From NCBI GenBank assembly GCA_020636095.1, contig JACJYN010000003.1, positions 1,426,001-1,490,000 of the forward strand: DNA of 64,000 nucleotides, read 5' to 3'. Origin of the DNA: Lewinellaceae bacterium. GTDB lineage: Bacteria > Bacteroidota > Bacteroidia > Chitinophagales > Saprospiraceae. This document shows, piece by piece, positions 51,562-57,535 of the stretch. A model generated the notes under the pieces. That model had not been told where the DNA came from and did not search any database. It saw only the letters and a program-made list of their open reading frames with translations. The first letter of the stretch is position 1. Each line of letters begins with the position of its first letter. A program made the translations under genes and the position numbers.

Positions 51562-52122
51562 ATGACAACAGACATCGAAACCAGGAAATATTCCATTGAG
51601 GAGTACTTCGCCATCGAAGCTGAGGCGAAGGAGAAGCTGGAGTATTTCGACGGAAAAATCAGGCCCATGCCCGGAGGAACACCCCTGCACAATGAGATCG
51701 CGCTCAAAACCGGCGCCATCTTGCTCTCCCTGGTAAAGCAGCTGAAGCGAAAATACAAGGTTTACAACAGCGACATGAAAATCTGGATCGGCAACCTGCA
51801 ACACTTCGTCTATCCGGACGCCGTTGTCGTTTGCGAGAAACCTGTACTCTACCCCGGCCGCAAGGATATCATCACTAACCCCCTGCTGATTGTGGAAGTC
51901 CTTTCGCCCAGTACAGAAGCGTACGACAGGCACGATAAGTTTTTGGAATACCGCACCATATCTTCCTTCCGGGAGTACGTCTGCCTGCGACAGGATGCTG
52001 TGGAAGGCGTTGCATTCTATCGCGAGCAGGAGGGCCTGTGGCGGGAGTCCAATGCCATGGGCAAGGAAGCGGTACTGCCTTTGCGTTCCTTGGGCGTAGC
52101 GCTTCCTCTGGGTGAGGTTTAG
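51562..52122 (+). CDS. Uma2-family (DUF820) endonuclease-like protein
   Basis: A 186-residue restriction-endonuclease-fold protein. It has the Uma2 order: EYFAIEAEAKEKLEYFDGKI, the conserved GGTPLHNEIALK, VYPDAVVVCEKP with the catalytic Asp, LLIVEVLSPSTEAYDRHDKF with E-x-L-S-x-S-T, and FLEYRTISSFREYVCL. The start at 51562 (MTTDIETRKYS) is preferred over an upstream TTG-rich stretch. Uma2 proteins are common in cyanobacteria and Bacteroidota, with no settled biological role. Its 3' end overlaps a broken gene on the other strand (52120-52318). Confidence 0.88.
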   Translation: MTTDIETRKYSIEEYFAIEAEAKEKLEYFDGKIRPMPGGTPLHNEIALKTGAILLSLVKQLKRKYKVYNSDMKIWIGNLQHFVYPDAVVVCEKPVLYPGRKDIITNPLLIVEVLSPSTEAYDRHDKFLEYRTISSFREYVCLRQDAVEGVAFYREQEGLWRESNAMGKEAVLPLRSLGVALPLGEV

Positions 52123-52318
52123 ATGGAATACGAAGTTGGTATTGTCCGTTTTCATTGCTCACAGTCCCTGTCATCGACCGGGTTATCCCAATATTGACGA
52201 AGGGCACGGGTTCCTTGGTGTCTGCATCAAGGACGATGCCCCGGATGGTTTCCTGGGCGAATGAGAGGTTGAAAAAGCAAGAGAGCAGTAAAGAGAGTAA
52301 GAGCGCATTTATTTTCAT
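52120..52318 (-). pseudogene. Truncated carboxypeptidase-regulatory-like domain (5' fragment)
   Basis: MKINALLLSLLLSCFFNLSF is a signal peptide, followed by IRGIVLDADTKEPVPFVNIG and GTVSNENGQYQLRIPSK, the start of a CarboxypepD_reg-like beta-sandwich found at the N-terminus of TonB-dependent receptors and similar surface proteins. After about 66 residues the frame becomes the reverse of the Uma2 gene and ends at 51875 without family features, so only the first part of the gene remains. Confidence 0.6.
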
Positions 52319-52353
52319 GATTTTTATTGCAGGACGGATTGAGTTTGCTTTTG

Positions 52354-53238
52354 TTACAGATACTCTCCCAGCCAGGCGAACCTGGCGGCCCGTTCCCTGT
52401 TTTCCTTGGCCAGTTCCTTCTGTGCCAGGCGGTGCAGGGTTTCCATCGGTTTTTCGGACAGCAAGGCCTCCCTGGCCTGTTCGTCTTCCTTCATGGCCAG
52501 TACCTCGTCCCTAGTAGGTGCGGCGGGCAGGCCCGCAAGCATACCCAGGTTATTGCCGGTCAGTACCGTGCTTTTGCGGATGCTTTCCGGCAGTTGGTCA
52601 AAGCCGATACCGAGTGGCATGTAAGGTTGATAAATTTTATGGATGGCTTCTCCGCTGGCGCGTACGTAAAAGGCGCGCCCCATGCGGCCGACAAGGTCCA
52701 TCTTGTGCGGGTTGATCTTGCCGTTTTCATCCAGCACTTCCTCCCGGATATGCATGCGCAGCACCTCGCAGATGATGAGGTGGCCGGCGCCTCCGCCTTC
52801 TCCGAGCGGAATGACTTCTTTTACTTTGCACTCCAGGTGCGCCGGCGACTCTTTGATGCGAAAAGGGCGCACCAGGTCGGAGGGGATGGGCGTCAGCCCT
52901 GCTTTTTCAAATTCGCTGACTCCTTTGGGGTAGTTGATGCTGGCTACGGCCATTTGCCGTACGATGCCGAAGTTCACGGCATTGATGACAACCTCTCCGG
53001 TTTTCTCTACGTTGTACAAAGTATCTTTGGTCGTAAGGTCCGATACGCGCCGGTTGGAGGAAAAAACAACGATGGGTGGGTTGGAGCTGAAACAGTTAAA
53101 AAAACTGTAAGGCGCGAGGTTGGGGGCGCCATTTTCATCTACCGTACTCGCAAAGGCAATGGGGCGGGGCGCTACCGTGCCTAGCAAGTATTGATGGAGG
53201 TCTGCTGTCGGGGTCTGCTTCGGGTCGATGATCCGCAT
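52354..53238 (-). CDS. Flavin reductase family protein
   Basis: A 294-residue FMN-binding split-barrel protein. The family signatures are HQYLLGTVAPRPIAFASTVD, PNLAPYSFFNCFSSNPPIVV and KDTLYNVEKTGEVVINAVNF, followed by the LECKVKEVIPL region. The C-terminal extension (about 200-294) is larger than in small flavin reductases but common in this branch. It is likely cytosolic and reduces FMN with NAD(P)H; a partner monooxygenase is not nearby. The upstream gene of the same strand is unknown; its start ATG is at 53238, 112 bases from the divergent TlpA gene. Confidence 0.88.
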   Translation of the reverse strand: MRIIDPKQTPTADLHQYLLGTVAPRPIAFASTVDENGAPNLAPYSFFNCFSSNPPIVVFSSNRRVSDLTTKDTLYNVEKTGEVVINAVNFGIVRQMAVASINYPKGVSEFEKAGLTPIPSDLVRPFRIKESPAHLECKVKEVIPLGEGGGAGHLIICEVLRMHIREEVLDENGKINPHKMDLVGRMGRAFYVRASGEAIHKIYQPYMPLGIGFDQLPESIRKSTVLTGNNLGMLAGLPAAPTRDEVLAMKEDEQAREALLSEKPMETLHRLAQKELAKENRERAARFAWLGEYL

Positions 53239-53350
53239 AATCTGCCTTTAATTTTTCGTGGAAGTCGGCAATATAACAATTGCCTGTGAAATTTATGGGG
53301 CTAAAAGTGTTTACAAAATGGATTAAATATTATTAAAACGACCGGATTCA

Positions 53351-53905
53351 ATGAAAATTACTTTCAATACACTGCTCAATATTCTGCTGGCAGGCATGAT
53401 CGCCCTGTTCATAGGCCGTTATTTTTACAAACAGCCCCGCTTCGTGAATGGGGAAACGACGCCTGATTTTACCGCCTCCACCCTCAGTGGCGAACAGTTG
53501 CAACTATCCAGCCTGCGAGGCCAGTACGTACTGCTCGACTTCTGGGGTAGCTGGTGCGGCCCCTGCCGGCAGGAAAACCCGGGCCTGGTGCAGCTTTACG
53601 ATAAGTATCAGAACGCCCGCTTTCAACAGGCGGAACGCTTTGTGGTAATCAGCATCGGAATAGAGGAAAATGAGGAACGTTGGCGCCGCGCCATCGAGCG
53701 CGATGGCCTCCACTGGCCTTACCACATCCTGGATAAGGCTACCAGCCTGCGCTTTTTCGATTCAGAACTGGCTCAGCAGTTCGGCGTTAAGCAGGTGCCC
53801 ACTAAATATCTGCTAAATGAAAAGGGGCTGATCATCGCCGTCAACCCCACAGTAGAAAAGTTGGATGAACTGCTGGGGGAAAAAATGGCTGAAGTGGGAG
53901 GGTAA
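53351..53905 (+). CDS. TlpA-like thiol-disulfide oxidoreductase
   Basis: A 184-residue membrane-anchored thioredoxin-fold protein. An N-terminal hydrophobic segment (LLNILLAGMIALFIGRYFY) places the domain outside the inner membrane. The active site is WGSWCGPCRQENP with CGPC, and FGVKQVPTKYLLNEKG has the conserved cis-proline. It is a TlpA/ResA-type reductant, likely in cytochrome c maturation or similar thiol exchange; the multiheme gene at the window end is a possible beneficiary. The stop codon lies inside the 8-bp duplication of a 24-bp element remnant (53910-53933). Confidence 0.9.
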   Translation: MKITFNTLLNILLAGMIALFIGRYFYKQPRFVNGETTPDFTASTLSGEQLQLSSLRGQYVLLDFWGSWCGPCRQENPGLVQLYDKYQNARFQQAERFVVISIGIEENEERWRRAIERDGLHWPYHILDKATSLRFFDSELAQQFGVKQVPTKYLLNEKGLIIAVNPTVEKLDELLGEKMAEVGG

Positions 53906-53909
53906 GATG

Positions 53910-53933
53910 GGCTACCATTCCAGACGGATAGCC
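53910..53933. mobile_element. 24-bp remnant of a G/H-type element with 8-bp target duplication
   Basis: Only the two element tips remain, fused (GGCTACCATTCCAG ... ACGGATAGCC), flanked by GTAAGATG (53902-53909 and 53934-53941). The tips match elements 46020 and 46196. It looks like an internal deletion of a full element inserted at the TlpA stop codon. Confidence 0.75.
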
Positions 53934-53959
53934 GTAAGATGTATTCGTTCTATGGGGTG

Positions 53960-54330
53960 TTCGCGGGGTCGCGGTTCGCCGGGAGCCCTGCCGAACTCCA
54001 GACTCCGCGGTTCGCGGTTCGCAGTTCGCCGTTCGCCGGGTCCTTCCGAACACCGAACACCGAACACCGAACACGGGACTCCGCGGTTCGCAGTTCGCCG
54101 TTCGCCGGGTCCTTCCGAACACCGAACACCGAACACCGAATACCGAATACGGGACTCCGCGGTTCGCGGTTCGCAGTTCGCCGTTCGCCGGGTCCTTCCG
54201 AACACCGAACACCGAACACCGAACACCGAACACGGGACTCCGCGGTTCGCAGTTCGCAGTTCGCCGGGAGCCCTTCCGAACACCGAATACCGAATACCGG
54301 ATTCCGCGGTTCGCCGTTCGCAACACCCCG
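53960..54330. repeat. Composite word array, reversed relative to 49447-50179
   Basis: Four to five units: GGACTCCGC, then GGTTCGC/AGTTCGC/CGTTCGC words, a CGGGTCCTT spacer, then CCGAACA words (three to five each). Seen from the other strand the order is TTCGG block, spacer, GCGAAC block, GGCGGAG-like end, as in the larger array. It lies between tlpA-like and grpE and may contain the grpE promoter region at its right edge. Confidence 0.8.
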
Positions 54331-54580
54331 GGAGTCCTCCCGGCCCCTGACACCCCCTTCGAATTCCCTGACAATTTGGCGTTGCAAAAGAGCTGGCAAA
54401 ATAATTGTAGGTACGAAAGAGCGGTTGTTTCTTTGTGAACAGAAAAACACTTCTTTGACAAATAGTGTTAATGTAGCCGGTCCAAGAAATAAAAAAATGC
54501 GACGAAGAGGAGTGGGGTCTGATTTCTTTAACTGGCTTTACAGCCTGCTATTCGGTAAAAGACTAGAAAAACAGCGAAAT

Positions 54581-55168
54581 ATGAGTGACGAGAACCAGAA
54601 AAACCAAACAACGGAAGAGGGACAAGATACAGAACAAGTAACTCTGGATCAGGGAGAAGGCCACGCAGAAATGCAAAAAGAAGAGGCTGCTGAGCCACAA
54701 CAGGCGCCTTCGGCAGAAGAGGAAATCAAAAAGCTCAAAGCAGAAAATGCGGAGCTGAAAGACAAATACCTGCGGCTGTTTGCGGAGTTCGATAACTTTA
54801 AGAAGCGAACGATCCGCGAGAAAATGGATATGATGAAGAATGCGGCACAAGACACTATGTCAGAACTGCTTCCCATTCTTGACGATTTTGACAGGGCTAA
54901 GAAAAACGCCGAGCAGGAGGGCAGCCAGGAGACCTTAAGCGAAGGGATAGGCCTGGTGTATCACAAATTGTACGCCACCCTCAACCGCCTGGGCCTCGAG
55001 CCGATGGAGAGTGACGGGGAGCGCTTCGACCCTGAGCTGCATGAGGCCATTACAGAAATCCCGGCGCCTTCGGAAGATAAGAAGGGCTTCATCATCGATA
55101 CGGTCGAAAAGGGTTATCAATTAAATGGAAAGATCATTCGCCACGCGAAAGTGGTGGTCGGAAAGTAG
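54581..55168 (+). CDS. grpE: Nucleotide exchange factor GrpE
   Basis: A 195-residue cofactor of Hsp70 (DnaK) that speeds ADP release. An acidic, Gln-rich N-terminal tail leads to a long helix (EEEIKKLKAENAELKDKYLR, FAEFDNFKKRT) and then the C-terminal beta-wing domain: LPILDDFDRAKKNAE, GIGLVYHKLYATLNRLGLEP, and DPELHEAITEIPAPSEDKKG with the family's H-E-A pattern, ending IIRHAKVVVGK. It precedes dnaJ by 14 bases, so the two are co-transcribed. The ATG at 54497 (MRRRGVGSD) is an alternative start adding 28 hydrophobic/basic residues; the shorter form is favoured. Confidence 0.93.
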   Translation: MSDENQKNQTTEEGQDTEQVTLDQGEGHAEMQKEEAAEPQQAPSAEEEIKKLKAENAELKDKYLRLFAEFDNFKKRTIREKMDMMKNAAQDTMSELLPILDDFDRAKKNAEQEGSQETLSEGIGLVYHKLYATLNRLGLEPMESDGERFDPELHEAITEIPAPSEDKKGFIIDTVEKGYQLNGKIIRHAKVVVGK

Positions 55169-55182
55169 GTTAATATTGAACC

Positions 55183-56337
55183 ATGGCGAAAAGAGACTAT
55201 TACGAGGTATTAGGGGTTGATAAGAATGCGGATGCTGCCGCCATCAAGAAGGCGTATCGCAAACTGGCGATTCAGCATCACCCCGATAAAAACCCTGGCG
55301 ACCATACGGCGGAGGAGAAATTTAAGGAAGCTGCCGAAGCCTACGAGGTACTCAGCGATCCGGATAAAAAGGCCCGGTACGACCGTTACGGCCATGCCGG
55401 GGTGAGTGGCCACGGCGGCGGTGGGTTCAGTGGCGGTATGACCATGGACGATATCTTTCAGCAGTTTGGCGACATCTTTGGCGAGGGAGGGAGCCCTTTC
55501 GACAGTTTCTTCGGCGGCGCCCGCACCCGCACCCGCCCCACTGGGCAAAGAGGCAGCAACCTTCGCATTAAAGTAACCCTGACGCTGGAGGAGATTGCCG
55601 CCGGTGTGACCAAAAAGATCAAGGTAAAAAAACACGTTACCTGTGACCAGTGCAATGGCAGTGGCGCCAAGGACAGCAACTCCGTACAGACTTGCGCTAC
55701 CTGCCGCGGCGGCGGTTATGTGCGGCAGGTCAAGAATACCTTCCTGGGCCAGATGCAAACGACGGTAACCTGCCCTACCTGCAGCGGTTCGGGCCAGCAG
55801 GTGACCGCCAACTGTCCGAAGTGTAAGGGCGATGGCCGGATGTACGGTGAAGAGACATTGGATATTGAAATTCCAGCCGGCGTGGAAGAGGGCATGCAGT
55901 TGTCCTTGCGGGGTAAGGGCAATGCCGGCGCCAAAGGCGGCCCGGCGGGCGACCTGCTCATTAATATCGAGGAGAAACCCAATGAATTCCTGCAACGGGA
56001 CGGCATGAACCTCATCCACGAGATGTATCTCAATTTTGCCGATGCTGCTCTGGGGACTTCCGTGGAGGTGCCTACCATCGATGGCCGGGTAAAAATCAAA
56101 ATACCGCCCGGCACCCAATCCGGAAAAATATTTCGCCTCAAAGGCAAAGGGCTGCCCTCGGTTCAGGCCTACGGCGCCGGCGATCAGCTGATACACGTCA
56201 ATGTATGGACGCCTAAGAAAGTAAATGATGAAGAACGGGCGCTGCTCGAAAAATTAAAGGCGATGCCCAATTTCCACCCTCAGCCCGGCAAATCCGAAAA
56301 GACTTTCTTTGAAAAAATGAAAGATTATTTTAAGTAA
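55183..56337 (+). CDS. dnaJ: Chaperone DnaJ
   Basis: A 384-residue type I J-protein that loads substrates onto DnaK. It has the J domain with HPD in QHHPDKNPG (about residues 32-40), a Gly/Phe-rich linker (GHGGGGFSGG, FFGGARTR), four zinc-binding motifs (CDQCNGSG, CATCRGGG, CPTCSGSG, CPKCKGDG) and the two C-terminal substrate-binding domains. The start follows grpE by 14 bases. DnaK itself is not in the window. A GGAAGTG hairpin follows the stop and separates it from gldH. Confidence 0.97.
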   Translation: MAKRDYYEVLGVDKNADAAAIKKAYRKLAIQHHPDKNPGDHTAEEKFKEAAEAYEVLSDPDKKARYDRYGHAGVSGHGGGGFSGGMTMDDIFQQFGDIFGEGGSPFDSFFGGARTRTRPTGQRGSNLRIKVTLTLEEIAAGVTKKIKVKKHVTCDQCNGSGAKDSNSVQTCATCRGGGYVRQVKNTFLGQMQTTVTCPTCSGSGQQVTANCPKCKGDGRMYGEETLDIEIPAGVEEGMQLSLRGKGNAGAKGGPAGDLLINIEEKPNEFLQRDGMNLIHEMYLNFADAALGTSVEVPTIDGRVKIKIPPGTQSGKIFRLKGKGLPSVQAYGAGDQLIHVNVWTPKKVNDEERALLEKLKAMPNFHPQPGKSEKTFFEKMKDYFK

Positions 56338-56342
56338 ATGCG

Positions 56343-56415
56343 AAGTGGGAAACCGGAACTGCGAAGCCCGCATCGAGGAGGCCTTCCCACTTCCCACTTC
56401 CCACTTCCCACTTCA
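56343..56415. repeat. GGAAGTG-word hairpin between dnaJ and gldH
   Basis: Left: GAAGTGG GAAACCG GAACTGC GAAG; right: CCTTCCCA, CTTCCCA, CTTCCCA, CTTCCCA, CTTC. Complementary arms; may terminate grpE-dnaJ transcription or separate the messages. Confidence 0.6.
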
Positions 56416-56425
56416 AATACCTGCC

Positions 56426-56911
56426 ATGAAATCCCCCTTTCCCCTGTTGGCGTCCTTCTTTTCCATCTTGTTGCTGACGTCCTGCAATGGCGGCTACGAT
56501 TTCGAGAAGCAATATGAATTGCAGGGGGAATACTGGGCCCAGGATGATACATTGAATTTCCATTTTCCTATTGAAGACACTCTCCGCATTTACAACCTCT
56601 ACCTCGAAATAGAACACAATACGAACTACAGCTACCAGAACCTTTACACACAGATTTACACACAATTTCCTGCCGGGCAGCGCATCAAAGAGCTACTCTC
56701 CCTGGAGTTGGCGGATAAGGCCGGCGTCTGGCTGGGTAACTGCGGAAAGGAATACTGCGTGCTGAAAATACCAATTCAGGAAGGCGCTTATTTCAACCAG
56801 CAAGGTGAGTATACCGTTATGGTGGAGCAGTATATGCGGGTCAACCCGGTGAGGGGCATTCGCAGTGTCGGCTTTTTGCTGGAAGATACCGGGCAGATTA
56901 AAGCCCGATGA
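56426..56911 (+). CDS. gldH: Gliding motility lipoprotein GldH
   Basis: A 161-residue lipoprotein: signal MKSPFPLLASFFSILLLTSC with lipobox LTSC. The family pattern is present: YDFEKQYELQGEYWAQDDTL, NFHFPIEDTLRIYNLYLEIE, NTNYSYQNLYTQIYTQFPAG, the LELADKAGVWLGNCGKEYCV block, and MRVNPVRGIRSVGFLLEDTG near the end. GldH is required for gliding and linked to T9SS function in Flavobacterium. The start at 56426 lies just beyond the word hairpin. Its 3' end overlaps by 14 bases the stop of a broken PIN gene on the other strand. Confidence 0.92.
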   Translation: MKSPFPLLASFFSILLLTSCNGGYDFEKQYELQGEYWAQDDTLNFHFPIEDTLRIYNLYLEIEHNTNYSYQNLYTQIYTQFPAGQRIKELLSLELADKAGVWLGNCGKEYCVLKIPIQEGAYFNQQGEYTVMVEQYMRVNPVRGIRSVGFLLEDTGQIKAR

Positions 56912-57345
56912 TCTCGATATCGAAGTTGAATGCAGTTGTCAACCGGGTGAAATCCGCCGTATTGGAAGTAATAATTTTTTGTAACTATTCAGCATCGTGG
57001 TGATTTGACCCCTCAAGCAAAATTTTGTAAGCCGCCCTTCCCCTTCCAAGGGGAATGAGAAGGGGTTCCAGCGGGAAAAAGTCTACAAAATTTTGCGTCA
57101 GGCGTATTTCAGACCCCATGCTGAATAGTAATAATTTTTTTTGCCTTTGCCTCTTCCGCACAAAATATAATGAGCCCGTCGTAAACGATGCTTCCCAGGA
57201 AGCCTTTATTAGCCGGATTTTTGATGATCTTGAAATATTCGTTCGAGCTTACAGCAACTACACTGGAATGAGCATAAATATTCCGGGTAATGAGCTTTTG
57301 AGCTTCTTTCGGGCCAATTCTGGGTTTAAACGGGGCGCGGGCCAA
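56898..57345 (-). pseudogene. PIN-domain (VapC-like) toxin gene, truncated and split by element M3
   Basis: On the minus strand the frame from about 57345 reads KLITRNIYAHSSVVAVSSNE, FKIIKNPANKGFLGSIVYDG, LIIFCAEEAKAKKIIT, then is cut by a 152-bp element and continues SNTADFTRLTTAFNFDIEII-GL-stop (stop at 56898). This is the C-terminal half of a PIN nuclease (G..V.D.L...CA, then .NT.DF). Removing the element and one 8-bp target copy restores the frame. The N-terminal half, with the first catalytic Asp, is absent: upstream lies a word element (57385-57492). No antitoxin gene is seen. Confidence 0.8.
56981..57132. mobile_element. Miniature element M3, inserted in the PIN gene
   Basis: 152 bp, ends GTAACTATTCAGCAT and ATGCTGAATAGTAAT, flanked by AATTTTTT (56973-56980 and 57133-57140). 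It shares inner palindromes with M1 and M2. It adds 160 bases including the duplicated target, not a multiple of three, so it destroys the reading frame. Confidence 0.88.
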
Positions 57346-57384
57346 TACACACTGTCCTGCATTTTTTTTCTACCTTTAAGAGTG

Positions 57385-57492
57385 CTGGACTTGGGACGGA
57401 TCGGAAGTCGGAATTCGGAAGTGGGAAGCCGGGCCTATTCCGACTTCCGCCTTCCGAATTCGAACCTAACCCCTGGTTCGTCCCAAGTCCAG
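57385..57492. mobile_element. Miniature element K with word arms
   Basis: Exact 14-bp terminal repeats CTGGACTTGGGACG (57385-57398) and CGTCCCAAGTCCAG (57479-57492). Inside are GGAAGTC/GGAAGTG words on the left and TTCCGAC/TTCCGCC words on the right. Flanks TAAGAGTG and TAAATGTG agree at 6 of 8 positions, a possible decayed 8-bp duplication. The rest of the 57133-57535 gap is PIN remnant. Confidence 0.65.
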
Positions 57493-57535
57493 TAAATGTG
57501 ATTGCATAGTGCAAAGCACTTACCTACTGGCAAAT

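Noticed and set aside
51875..52119. C-terminal part of the frame starting at 52318
   Set aside because: This portion is the reverse of the Uma2 gene and has no family features.
49447..54330. Possible CRISPR arrays in the word-array regions
   Set aside because: Units vary, there is no invariant 25-40 base repeat with unique spacers, and no cas gene is in the window.
53939..54580. A 200-residue N-terminal extension of GrpE
   Set aside because: The extension is a translation of the word array; GrpE normally starts with the acidic tail at 54581.
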